The position numbers were made by a program, and so were the translations under genes. The notes below the pieces were generated by a model. It searched no databases and had not been told where the DNA came from. It saw nothing but the letters and a program-made list of their open reading frames with translations. 64,000 nt of DNA from an uncultured Prevotellaceae bacterium. GTDB taxonomy: Bacteria > Bacteroidota > Bacteroidia > Bacteroidales > Muribaculaceae. Every line of letters begins with the position of its first letter. Position 1 is the stretch's first letter. Shown here one piece after another: positions 52,931-60,291 of this stretch. The DNA lies in contig ONGE01000019.1 of the NCBI GenBank assembly GCA_900317325.1, forward strand, positions 58,066-122,065. Direction: 5' to 3'.

Positions 52931-53821
52931 TTAGTCAACGATTACGGTACCGGGTGCCGATGGATTGAAAGTATTCTTGACCCAAACGGGAATCTTCTTC
53001 ATGGCAACAGGTGCTATAGTGGGCGGGTAGATGACCTTTGCACCGGCATCACACATCTCTTGGGCCTGCGCATAAGTCATCTGCGGGATGACGGTGGCAT
53101 CGGGATGGGTGCGCGGGTCGGCTGTCATAAAACCGTCCACGTCGGTCCAAATCTCCAGGGCCTCGGCATCCAGCAAGGTGGCCAAGATGGCGGCCGTATA
53201 GTCACTACCGCCTCGTCCAAGATTGGTGACGGCGCCCGAAGTCTTATCACGCGAGATGAAACCTTGAGCCACGTGCACACCCTGGTCCAGCGAAGTGAAG
53301 TCCTCTTTCACCAGCCGCTCGGTCTCCTCCCAGTCCAGGACACGGCCACCGGCATCGGGCACCGTGCGCATGTAGTTGAGCGACAGGTGAGGCACACCGT
53401 CCTCGAACATTCCCGCCACGATGGCCGACGACAGGATCTCGCCGTGAGCGACAATGGCGTCGCACACGCGCTCAATCTCCTCGACCGGCATGTGGGGATT
53501 GGTGGCCAGGGCCAGATAATAAGGCTTCAAGCTCTCGTCAACAAAGCGGTCGATGGTGGCATGCACCTCGTCGCGCATCGACTCGACGACAACGCCATCG
53601 ATGGCATCGTGATGGCGCTTGCGTGCCGCCTCGAGCGTATCCAGGCACGAGATGTCGCGCTGCTGCGCCTGCTCGCACATCGCCAGCAACTGGTTGGTGA
53701 AACCACCCATGGCCGAAACGACGACCACTACCGGTTTGGTCTCGGCATTAACTATATCCCTGAGGTTGAGCAGGCTCTCGATGCTTCCGACCGAGGTCCC
53801 GCCGAATTTCATGACTTTCAT
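52931..53821 (-). CDS. monofunctional aspartokinase lacking ACT domains
   Basis: Catalyses aspartate to aspartyl-phosphate, the first step to Thr, Met and Lys. 296 aa covers the amino-acid-kinase domain completely: MKVMKFGGTSVGS, VVVVVSAMGGFTNQL, LGRGGSDYTAAILA, IWTDVDGFMTADPR and VKNTFNPSAPGT at the end. Ordinary aspartokinases continue with about 150 residues of ACT domains that bind Lys or Thr, and ThrA-type enzymes add homoserine dehydrogenase; both are absent. The stop abuts the thrC ATG, so this looks like a real shortened gene and not a sequencing break. It should be feedback-insensitive. Confidence 0.85.
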   Translation of the reverse strand: MKVMKFGGTSVGSIESLLNLRDIVNAETKPVVVVVSAMGGFTNQLLAMCEQAQQRDISCLDTLEAARKRHHDAIDGVVVESMRDEVHATIDRFVDESLKPYYLALATNPHMPVEEIERVCDAIVAHGEILSSAIVAGMFEDGVPHLSLNYMRTVPDAGGRVLDWEETERLVKEDFTSLDQGVHVAQGFISRDKTSGAVTNLGRGGSDYTAAILATLLDAEALEIWTDVDGFMTADPRTHPDATVIPQMTYAQAQEMCDAGAKVIYPPTIAPVAMKKIPVWVKNTFNPSAPGTVIVD

Positions 53822-54101
53822 TGCTATCAGTTGTAGTATTCTTTTTATTATATAACGTGAAAAACGGCGATTTATTAGAGAAAAACAAAGAAAAAATCAC
53901 CTCTTCCACCGGCAGATTTCATGCCGGCCGCCGAGAGTGGATTGTCGCGTTTGAGCCATGCCCGGACCAGCGATTATCATTACTGTTTTTTGACTTGCAG
54001 CAATGGAATAAAACCGCGGTTTTGCCCGTAACAGAATGGCCAGTCATGACCAACAACGATAATAAACACGCATTGTATTCGCTTTATCGGGAATTTTACA
54101 C

Positions 54102-54109
54102 TACCTTTG
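54102..54109 (+). promoter_or_regulatory. -7 promoter element, leaderless start of the YqgE gene
   Basis: TACCTTTG (then C), 5 nt before ATG 54115. Confidence 0.7.
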
Positions 54110-54114
54110 CAAGC

Positions 54115-54720
54115 ATGAACGACTGGGATCAGGACATCTATCACCTCAACGACGAGCAACCTCAACCCCAAAGAGGATCGCTGCTGGTCGCCAAGCCCAC
54201 GGTGGGCGACTTCTTCTTCAAGAAATCGCTCGTGCTCATTGTGGACCCCGATGAAGGAGAAGGCGCCATGGGAGTGATAGTGAACCACTACACGGGATAC
54301 AACCTGCGGGACATCATGCCCGAAATCGAGACCGTGGAGGAGATTCCCTTGTTCCTGGGCGGACCTGTAGGGACCCAAATGCTGTTCTACATGCACACAT
54401 TGGGGCCCGAAATCGTTCCCGAGGCCATCGATGTGGGCGACGGCGTGTGGTTTGGAGGCGACTTTGAAGCCATCAGACGTTATGTTGAGCTGGGCGGTCC
54501 TGTCGAGGGGCGCGTCAAGTTCATCGTCGGCTACAGCGGTTGGGAGAAAGACCAGATAGCCAGCGAGCTCAAGCGGCACGACTGGGCAGTGCTCCACGAT
54601 GGCGGCCATGACCTGCTCATGGGCGAAGGCGACGATGAGCAGTGGCGGGAGGCTGTGGAACGTTTCGGCGACCGCTATCGACTGTGGTTGAATCTGCCCA
54701 ATGACCCCTTGTGCAATTGA
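54115..54720 (+). CDS. YqgE/AlgH family protein (DUF179)
   Basis: 201 aa from ATG 54115 (MNDWDQDIYHLNDEQPQPQRG). The frame is open back to 53821, but the text before 54115 has no conserved character and the promoter sits at 54102. Family marks: GSLLVAKPTVGDFFFKKSLVLIVD, GAMGVIVNHYTGYNL, LFLGGPVGTQMLFYMHTL and VGYSGWEKDQIASEL. Widely conserved, of uncertain function (linked to alginate regulation in Pseudomonas). Confidence 0.88.
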   Translation: MNDWDQDIYHLNDEQPQPQRGSLLVAKPTVGDFFFKKSLVLIVDPDEGEGAMGVIVNHYTGYNLRDIMPEIETVEEIPLFLGGPVGTQMLFYMHTLGPEIVPEAIDVGDGVWFGGDFEAIRRYVELGGPVEGRVKFIVGYSGWEKDQIASELKRHDWAVLHDGGHDLLMGEGDDEQWREAVERFGDRYRLWLNLPNDPLCN

Positions 54721-54781
54721 TTTGCAGACTGGAGACCCAAAATCGACATTTAGAGAAAAAACTGACAACTAGAGAGATACA

Positions 54782-55615
54782 ATGAGCATAGTCATCGGCA
54801 TAGATACGGGCATCAGCTCCACCAAAATCATCGGCATCGAGAACGGCAAGCGCATCATAGCGCCCATGTCCATTTCGTGCCATGACGATATCGCAGCCAT
54901 CTATGGCGCACTCGGCAGTTACCTGCAGACGAACAACATCACCCTCGACAACATTGAGCACATCATGCTCACCGGCATTGGAGCCAAGGGCGTGACATTC
55001 CCCCTCCTCGAGTGTCCCACAACCTTTATTGACGAATTCAAAGCCAACGGATTGGGGGCACGTTTTGACAGCGGGCTGGATCACATCATCGTGGTGTCGA
55101 TGGGTTCAGGGACCTCGCTGGTGCGCGTTGATGGTGACGACATCAGCCACATCGGCGGCATCGGGATGGGTGGCGGCACCTTATTGGGCTTATCCAAACT
55201 GCTGCTCGGTACCACCAATATCGAGGAAATCAAAACGTTGGCCGATAATGGTTACCCCGAGCTGATCAACCTGAGGATCCGTGATGTGTGTGACGGCGGT
55301 TATGACACTTTGTTCCGCGACGCCACCGCATCACTGTTCGCCAATGTGCTTAACATCACACCGAACAAGAACGACATCGCCTCGGGCATCGTCCACATGG
55401 TGCTGGAGACCATCGGCTCGGCCGCTGTGCTGTCCCAAATCAACGGTGGATTCAAGGACTTCGTGCTCATCGGCAAACTCACCGAACTGACATCGTGCAA
55501 ATACATTTTCCCGATGTTGGAAAACTTGTATAAAGTGACTTTCCACATTCCCAAGTATGCCCCCTACTGCACCGCTCTGGGAGCAGCCTTGAGTTATGGA
55601 TATGAGAATAATTAA
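54782..55615 (+). CDS. type II pantothenate kinase-like protein
   Basis: 277 aa of the ASKHA fold. IGIDTGISSTKIIGIENGK is the phosphate-1 loop, VVSMGSGTSLVRVDGDDISHIGG the phosphate-2 region and IGMGGGTLLGLSKLLLG the conserved glycine segment of the eukaryotic/staphylococcal (CoaW) type II kinases. It would make 4'-phosphopantothenate for CoA. Many Bacteroidota use type III (CoaX) instead, so this is either a replacement or a relative with a different substrate. Followed after 21 nt by a GT2 gene. Confidence 0.78.
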   Translation: MSIVIGIDTGISSTKIIGIENGKRIIAPMSISCHDDIAAIYGALGSYLQTNNITLDNIEHIMLTGIGAKGVTFPLLECPTTFIDEFKANGLGARFDSGLDHIIVVSMGSGTSLVRVDGDDISHIGGIGMGGGTLLGLSKLLLGTTNIEEIKTLADNGYPELINLRIRDVCDGGYDTLFRDATASLFANVLNITPNKNDIASGIVHMVLETIGSAAVLSQINGGFKDFVLIGKLTELTSCKYIFPMLENLYKVTFHIPKYAPYCTALGAALSYGYENN

Positions 55616-55636
55616 CCGCGTGGAATCATTGCAGCT

Positions 55637-56758
55637 ATGGAACTGACTGTCGTCATCGTCAACTACCGCGTGAAGTATCTGCTGGAGCAGACGCTGCGCT
55701 CGGTCGAGCAAGCCATGCAGGGCATCGCGGGCGAGGTCATCGTCGTCGATAACCTGTCGGGCGATGACAGCATCGCCTTCTCGCGTGAGCGCCATCCAGG
55801 CGTCACCTATATCGAGAACCAGGAGAATGTGGGGTTTGCCCGCGCCAACAACCAGGCCATCATGCAGGCCCGTGGCGAGTACACCCTCATCCTCAACCCC
55901 GATACCATCATCACGCCGCGCTGTCTGCAAGACGGCATCGCGTGGATGCGGTCGCACCCCAAGTGCGGTGCCATCGGCGCCCGCATGATGGACGGCAACG
56001 GCGTGTTCCTTCCCGAGAGCAAGCGTTCCTTCCCCACCCCGTGGGTATCGTTCTGCAAGATTTTCGGTCTCTCCAAGCTGTTCCCGCGCTCGCCATGGTT
56101 CGCCAAGTATCACTTGCGCTACCTGAGCGACCTGGAGCCGCAATGCATCGACATCCTCTCGGGCGCCTATATGCTGTGCCGCACAAACGTGCTGCAGCAG
56201 TTGGGCGGATTTGATGAGGACTTCTTCATGTACGGCGAGGACATCGACTTGAGCTACCGTATCGTCAAGGCAGGTTACGAGAACTGGTTCCTACCCACGC
56301 CCATGGTGCATTACAAGGGCGAGAGCACGCACAAGGACTCGATGCGCTATGTGCGCGTGTTCTATGATGCGATGCTCATCTTCTACCGCAAGCATTTCCC
56401 GCGCTTCAACGTGATTTTCTACCCCATCGTCAAACTGGGTGTGATGGTGCGCGCCGGCATGGCGATGGCCAAGCGGCTGGTCAAGCGCATGCTGCCCAAG
56501 GGCGGCAAGCCCGTCACCGAATTGTGGCCCTGGGTCATCATCAGCGACAATCCACAAGTTGTGGCCGAGCGAGCCGGCATCGGCAGTTTCCAGGCCAGCA
56601 TCCCCACGACCGGCAACTGCAACGTGCTCATCGACGACGGTTGCCACAGCTATGCCCAAGTGGTGGACTTCATTCGCGAGCACAGCGACAGCAGCCGCCT
56701 GGCTTATCATATCTTTGCCGACCGCCACGGCATCATCATCTCCCCTAAAATGTCTTGA
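55637..56758 (+). CDS. GT2-family glycosyltransferase
   Basis: 373 aa, GT-A fold. MELTVVIVNYRVKYLLEQTLRSV opens the nucleotide-binding domain; NVGFARANNQAI and LILNPDTIITPRCL carry the DxD-like metal site; LSGAYMLCRTNVLQQLGGFDEDFFMYGEDIDLSYRI is the acceptor ED motif typical of rhamnosyltransferase-like enzymes. A C-terminal extension (about 275-373) with a basic amphipathic helix probably binds the membrane. It starts a tight run with the GNAT and acyltransferase genes. Confidence 0.9.
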   Translation: MELTVVIVNYRVKYLLEQTLRSVEQAMQGIAGEVIVVDNLSGDDSIAFSRERHPGVTYIENQENVGFARANNQAIMQARGEYTLILNPDTIITPRCLQDGIAWMRSHPKCGAIGARMMDGNGVFLPESKRSFPTPWVSFCKIFGLSKLFPRSPWFAKYHLRYLSDLEPQCIDILSGAYMLCRTNVLQQLGGFDEDFFMYGEDIDLSYRIVKAGYENWFLPTPMVHYKGESTHKDSMRYVRVFYDAMLIFYRKHFPRFNVIFYPIVKLGVMVRAGMAMAKRLVKRMLPKGGKPVTELWPWVIISDNPQVVAERAGIGSFQASIPTTGNCNVLIDDGCHSYAQVVDFIREHSDSSRLAYHIFADRHGIIISPKMS

Positions 56759-56760
56759 TC

Positions 56761-57285
56761 ATGAGCCAGTTGCTGAGTAATGACACCGTGACCTTGCGTG
56801 CACTCGAGCCCACCGACCTCGACACGCTTTATCGTTGGGAGAACGACACGGCCTTGTGGACCGTGAGCGACACGGCGGCACCCTATTCCCGCGAAGCCTT
56901 GTGGAGCTATCTGCAACAGTACACGGGCGACATCTACGCCCAGCGGCAGTTGCGCCTGATGATCACCTTGAGCAGCGACGGCACCCCCGTCGGCACCGTT
57001 GATTTCCTGTATTTTGACCCGCTGAACAACCGCGCCGAATTGGGACTGTTCATCGCCGATGAATGGCGGGGCAAGGGGCTGGGTCGTCAAGCCTTGGAGA
57101 GACTCACTGCCTATGCCCGCGACCACATCGGCCTGCGCCAGCTCTATGTCTTCATCGCGCTTGACAACGAGGTGTGCCTCAAGCTGTTTGAAGACTATGG
57201 ATACAGCCGCTGCGGTATTCTCAAGTCGTGGGTCAAACGCGGTAACACCTATCGCGATGTAGCGTTACTTCAAATGATATTCTGA
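56761..57285 (+). CDS. GNAT-family N-acetyltransferase (RimJ/RimL-like)
   Basis: 174 aa from ATG 56761, 2 nt after the GT2 stop. NDTVTLRALEPTDLDTLYRWEND is the typical start; ELGLFIADEWRGKGLGRQALERL contains the acetyl-CoA pyrophosphate loop (RGKGLG), and VFIALDNEVCLKLFEDYGYSRCGILK is the C-terminal beta-bulge region. Substrate may be a protein N-terminus, a polyamine or an amino sugar; context with GT2 and acyltransferase would suit a sugar, but that is inference. Confidence 0.88.
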   Translation: MSQLLSNDTVTLRALEPTDLDTLYRWENDTALWTVSDTAAPYSREALWSYLQQYTGDIYAQRQLRLMITLSSDGTPVGTVDFLYFDPLNNRAELGLFIADEWRGKGLGRQALERLTAYARDHIGLRQLYVFIALDNEVCLKLFEDYGYSRCGILKSWVKRGNTYRDVALLQMIF

Positions 57286-57291
57286 TTCGCC

Positions 57292-58260
57292 ATGGCCAGA
57301 GACAACAGGTTAGATACGCTCAAGGGATTCCTGATCATCCTGGTCATCATGGGTCACATCATCCAGACGATTGACCCAGGCGATTTCATCAATCATGGCG
57401 TCATGGGGCTCATCTATATCTTCCACATGCCCCTTTTCATCCTCATCTCAGGTTATCTGACCCATTCGCCCGAGCAAGAACCGCCGCGCGTCATGTGGCG
57501 CAGGATACTCGACATCTTTGTCACACTGCTCACTTTCCATGCCATCAGCGTCCTGTGGGTCGTGATTGACCACGGCGATTACGTGCGAGCCGCAATCGCA
57601 TTCCCATTCGGCATCCTGTGGTACCTGCTGAGTCTCATCTACTGGAGAATCATGCTGTACTACTCGCCCCGATGGCTACGTAACAGACCTGTCGTCTATC
57701 TCGCCATCGCCCTGCTGGTCTCGGTCGTGGTGGGCTTCACCTGGTGGGGAAACACGCTGTCGATAAAACGTGCACTCAATTTCTATCCGTTCTTCCTGCT
57801 GGGCTACTTCTACCATCAGGGCTTGATCAACAAGCGCTGGTGGAGCAACTCCAAGCTGCATGCCGCGGTATCGGTTGTGCTGCTGGGACTCATCTTCTGG
57901 CAGTTTCCCGATTGCGGCAAAGTGATGAATGGCGCCGATCACTATGACTTGGCCGGAGTGCCCGAGAAACTCGCCATCCTAGCCTGCTCGTTCTCCATGT
58001 GCCTGTTCTTCGTCAACATCGTCAGGAACGTTAAGTGGCTGCGCGACATCGGCAAGGAGAGCATGTTTTATTACCTGTACCACATCTTCCTCGTGTGCAT
58101 TCCCCTGTATGAACTCATCAAGGTATTTGATCTGCCCAGCACCTTCCCCTATATGGTGCTCTATACCGCAGCCGTCACGTTGACGTTGTTCCTGATGAGC
58201 AAGGTGAAGTTCTTCCAGTGGCTCACCCACCCCACAAGAAAATCCCTACAGCACAAATGA
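57292..58260 (+). CDS. acyltransferase family 3 membrane protein
   Basis: 322 aa with about ten membrane segments. RDNRLDTLKGFLIILVIMGHIIQ carries the catalytic-type His of acyltransferase-3 proteins, and YIFHMPLFILISGYL is the next conserved helix. These enzymes acetylate surface sugars (O-antigen, peptidoglycan, succinoglycan). 6 nt after the GNAT gene; the run GT2-GNAT-acyltransferase looks like a small surface-glycan decorating unit. Confidence 0.88.
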   Translation: MARDNRLDTLKGFLIILVIMGHIIQTIDPGDFINHGVMGLIYIFHMPLFILISGYLTHSPEQEPPRVMWRRILDIFVTLLTFHAISVLWVVIDHGDYVRAAIAFPFGILWYLLSLIYWRIMLYYSPRWLRNRPVVYLAIALLVSVVVGFTWWGNTLSIKRALNFYPFFLLGYFYHQGLINKRWWSNSKLHAAVSVVLLGLIFWQFPDCGKVMNGADHYDLAGVPEKLAILACSFSMCLFFVNIVRNVKWLRDIGKESMFYYLYHIFLVCIPLYELIKVFDLPSTFPYMVLYTAAVTLTLFLMSKVKFFQWLTHPTRKSLQHK

Positions 58261-58264
58261 CATA

Positions 58265-58305
58265 AAGAAACCGGGACTTCCTGAACGGAAATCCCGGTTT
58301 CTTTT
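58265..58305. terminator. bidirectional terminator
   Basis: Stem AGAAACCGGGA with TCCCGGTTTCT plus inner TTCC/GGAA pairs, T-run on the plus side. Confidence 0.9.
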
Positions 58306-58325
58306 ATCGTCAACGTCCGACCGAT

Positions 58326-58808
58326 TCACTTGACACTCGCCAGCGTCTTGGCATCGGGGTCAATCGCCACGATGCGGCCCTGGCCATCGATCAGGAACGA
58401 GTGATAACCCTCATTCAGGCGCCAGCTCTTGATGATGGCATCCTGAGCATCCAACGATGTGCCGAACTGAGCCGAGCGGTTGAGGTCATCAAGCTTGACA
58501 ATGCTGTTGAACACACCCGCGCTGCGGTCCAGATTGACCGACACGTGCACATAGCCCGAATTGTCCTGACGCGAAAGGCGGTCGTAGCGCATATTATCCA
58601 ATCGGGACTGGGCATCGGCCGAAGTCCAGAAGGTGAGCAGCACATTCTCGCCACGGTGTTGGAGAAGCGGTGACAGACCATTGTTGTTGTCCAGTACCAG
58701 GGCAGGAGCCTTGTAACCGATGCGTCCATCGGCAGGTGTAGAATAATAAGCCGATGTGAGCAACATCAGCAACCCTGAAACGGCAATCGTCAATAACGTC
58801 TTGTTCAT
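58326..58808 (-). CDS. exported thioredoxin-fold protein without CxxC
   Basis: 160 aa with signal peptide MNKTLLTIAVSGLLMLLTSAYYS. The pattern GYKAPALVLDNNNG, GENVLLTFWTSADAQSRLDNM, YVHVSVNLD, SFLIDGQGRIVAIDP follows TlpA/AhpC-TSA-type thioredoxin folds (membrane-facing disulfide reductases). Where TlpA has W-C-x-x-C after the FW, this has WTSADAQSR, and the mature protein has no Cys at all, so it cannot do thiol chemistry. It may act as a scaffold or binding protein. Its mRNA starts with a predicted pseudoknot (58885-58923). Confidence 0.65.
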   Translation of the reverse strand: MNKTLLTIAVSGLLMLLTSAYYSTPADGRIGYKAPALVLDNNNGLSPLLQHRGENVLLTFWTSADAQSRLDNMRYDRLSRQDNSGYVHVSVNLDRSAGVFNSIVKLDDLNRSAQFGTSLDAQDAIIKSWRLNEGYHSFLIDGQGRIVAIDPDAKTLASVK

Positions 58809-58842
58809 TAATTCAATGTTTTGTTCTACAAAAACGAGGTTT

Positions 58843-58923
58843 TATCGGCCTGACATGTCACATGAGGCCCCCCGCGCCGATTCTCGGCAACCCTATTCCA
58901 ACCCTTGCCGATTTGAATAGGGT
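58843..58923 (-). promoter_or_regulatory. structured 5' leader with predicted H-type pseudoknot
   Basis: On the minus-strand RNA, ACCCTATTC (58923-58915) pairs with GAATAGGGT (58898-58890). The loop element CGGCAA (58910-58905) pairs with TTGCCG (58890-58885) beyond that stem, giving an H-type pseudoknot. A second hairpin, GGCCT-CATG...CATG-AGGCC, lies around 58846-58868. The predicted transcription start falls at the first pseudoknot base. No known riboswitch consensus recognised. Confidence 0.5.
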
Positions 58924-58926
58924 CTG

Positions 58927-58934
58927 CAAAAGTA
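58927..58934 (-). promoter_or_regulatory. -7 promoter element
   Basis: TACTTTTG (then C) on the minus strand; start predicted near 58920-58923. Confidence 0.65.
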
Positions 58935-59164
58935 ATCAAAAAAAGTTATTAACAAGAGTTTTTAGCAGATTTTTGTGCTTTTTACAATATTTTTTTGAAA
59001 ACGCCAGTTGACCCATTCAAGCATTAACTTCATACACATCAGAGAATTATCCCTCATACGGCCAGAAAAACACAAATAAGGGTAATATGTACCTGCGGCT
59101 CGTCAAAAAATATTTAAGGAGGGAATATTTCGAACTATTCTCCGCGTAATCACAAAATTATGAC

Positions 59165-59172
59165 TAACTTTG
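59165..59172 (+). promoter_or_regulatory. -7 promoter element
   Basis: TAACTTTG (then C), 29 nt before ATG 59202. Confidence 0.65.
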
Positions 59173-59201
59173 CACATTCTTAAAAGACTTATACACAGAA
59201 T

Positions 59202-59666
59202 ATGAAATCCCTGTTCAGAATTACACTTTTGATAACATGCATGATGCTTGCGTCAGGAGCATTCACATCATGTGAATTTGACACGAGTCCGGAGTATGAT
59301 CATCCCCTCTACGTCACCTATGCCATCTCGGCCGGCAATCTCGAATTCGTTGGTCCCGAGCAACTCCTTGTTGACATGAACGCATGGATCAAGAGCAATC
59401 AAATCGTGTATGACAAACAAGTCAACTACAGCACGGGTGATGCTTCGGAGTTCGCCAAGACCGATGCCGAGGCCATCCAACAGTACGGCACTTTCCTTCC
59501 TACATTTAAGGCCTATCTCGACGAGGTGAGGGGCAAGCTTGCCACCGGCACCTACGGAGAACTGACGGAACCGGTTAAGGCCATCTTCTACGTCAGTGCG
59601 TCGCGCACCCAAGGCAAGGAAGGCCACTTGAAGTATGAACAGATTACATTCAATTATCCCGAGTAA
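59202..59666 (+). CDS. small lipoprotein of unknown function
   Basis: 154 aa; signal peptide MKSLFRITLLITCMMLASGAFTSC with a probable lipobox (FTSC). The mature part is acidic, of mixed alpha/beta character, with ATGTYGELTEPVKAIFYVSAS near the end. No family recognised. Followed after 21 nt by the DUF695 gene on the same strand. Confidence 0.65.
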   Translation: MKSLFRITLLITCMMLASGAFTSCEFDTSPEYDHPLYVTYAISAGNLEFVGPEQLLVDMNAWIKSNQIVYDKQVNYSTGDASEFAKTDAEAIQQYGTFLPTFKAYLDEVRGKLATGTYGELTEPVKAIFYVSASRTQGKEGHLKYEQITFNYPE

Positions 59667-59687
59667 ACCCATCAACCGCAGCACATC

Positions 59688-60137
59688 ATGGCCAAGTTGA
59701 GAATCAGCGATGACTGGTGGACCGCTCCCGCCGAGGGCGAGAACGGTACCCTCATCCTTGTCACCGGAAGGCGTGCAATGAACAATGTCATCCAGACAGG
59801 GCTTTACCGCTACCGCGTTGAAGTGACATGGCCCTACGAGGGCGACGAGAAAGGCCTGCCCGTGTATGCCGACAGCAAGGTGATGGAAGAGGTCACCGAT
59901 GCCCTGAACGAGAGTTTTGACCGTGACCCTGTGGCCGTGATGACGGGCATCTACACCGGTGACAGACAGCGCAACTGGGTGTTCTACACCCGCTCGCTGC
60001 ACATCTTCCAGCGCAAGTTCAACGAGGTGATGGCGCCCTTCCCCGCCCTGCCCCTGCAGTTCGAGGCCGAAGAAGACCCTGACTGGCAGGAATACCGTGA
60101 AATGTCGCTCTGTGAAGTCGCCGACGGCGAGGAGTAA
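59688..60137 (+). CDS. DUF695 family protein
   Basis: 149 aa. DDWWTAPAEGENGTLILVTGRRAMN, YRVEVTWPYEGDEKGLPV, AVMTGIYTGDRQRNWVFYTRSLHIF fit the DUF695 pattern (W-x-x-P, G-M/L-P, v-x-T-G-x-T/R-R-x-W-x-Y). Cytoplasmic, function unknown. Probably co-transcribed with the lipoprotein before it. Confidence 0.7.
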   Translation: MAKLRISDDWWTAPAEGENGTLILVTGRRAMNNVIQTGLYRYRVEVTWPYEGDEKGLPVYADSKVMEEVTDALNESFDRDPVAVMTGIYTGDRQRNWVFYTRSLHIFQRKFNEVMAPFPALPLQFEAEEDPDWQEYREMSLCEVADGEE

Positions 60138-60206
60138 CAGATGTTTACATGCAAGCCACAGGCTTGCAAGACATCGACATTAAATACAACCGCAGACAAC
60201 AACTGT

Positions 60207-60268
60207 CGATAGATACCACAACCGGTTCATGAACACAAACATTCATGAACCGGTTGTGGTATCTATCG
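60207..60268. repeat. 27-bp perfect inverted repeat between convergent genes
   Basis: Arms 60207-60233 and 60242-60268 are exact complements around the 8-base loop CACAAACA. Unlike the other convergent gaps here, no T-run flanks either side, so it is not a textbook terminator. Confidence 0.8.
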
Positions 60269-60291
60269 GTGTGAGGCAGTGGCTGCCTTGA

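Larger units (their letters stand above)
58809..59201. other. 393-bp divergent intergenic region
   Basis: Holds the structured leader and promoter of the minus-strand gene (58809-58934), then an AT-rich block to about 59160 with no ORF, and the plus-strand promoter at 59165. Nothing else recognised. Confidence 0.6.

Noticed and set aside
53850-53930. Minus-strand 15-codon Phe-rich leader (MKSAGGRGDFFFVFL) and CCGGCA/TGCCGG hairpin before the aspartokinase gene
   Set aside because: It looks like an attenuator at first, but a Phe-rich leader does not fit a Thr/Lys pathway and no terminator T-run follows the hairpin directly.
53821-54114. N-terminal extension of the YqgE frame
   Set aside because: The frame is open but carries a promoter box at 54102, and the family N-terminus begins at 54115.
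55637-58260. Capsule or O-antigen biosynthesis cluster
   Set aside because: Only a GT2, a GNAT and an acyltransferase lie together; flippase, polymerase and sugar-nucleotide genes are absent, so only a small decorating unit can be proposed.
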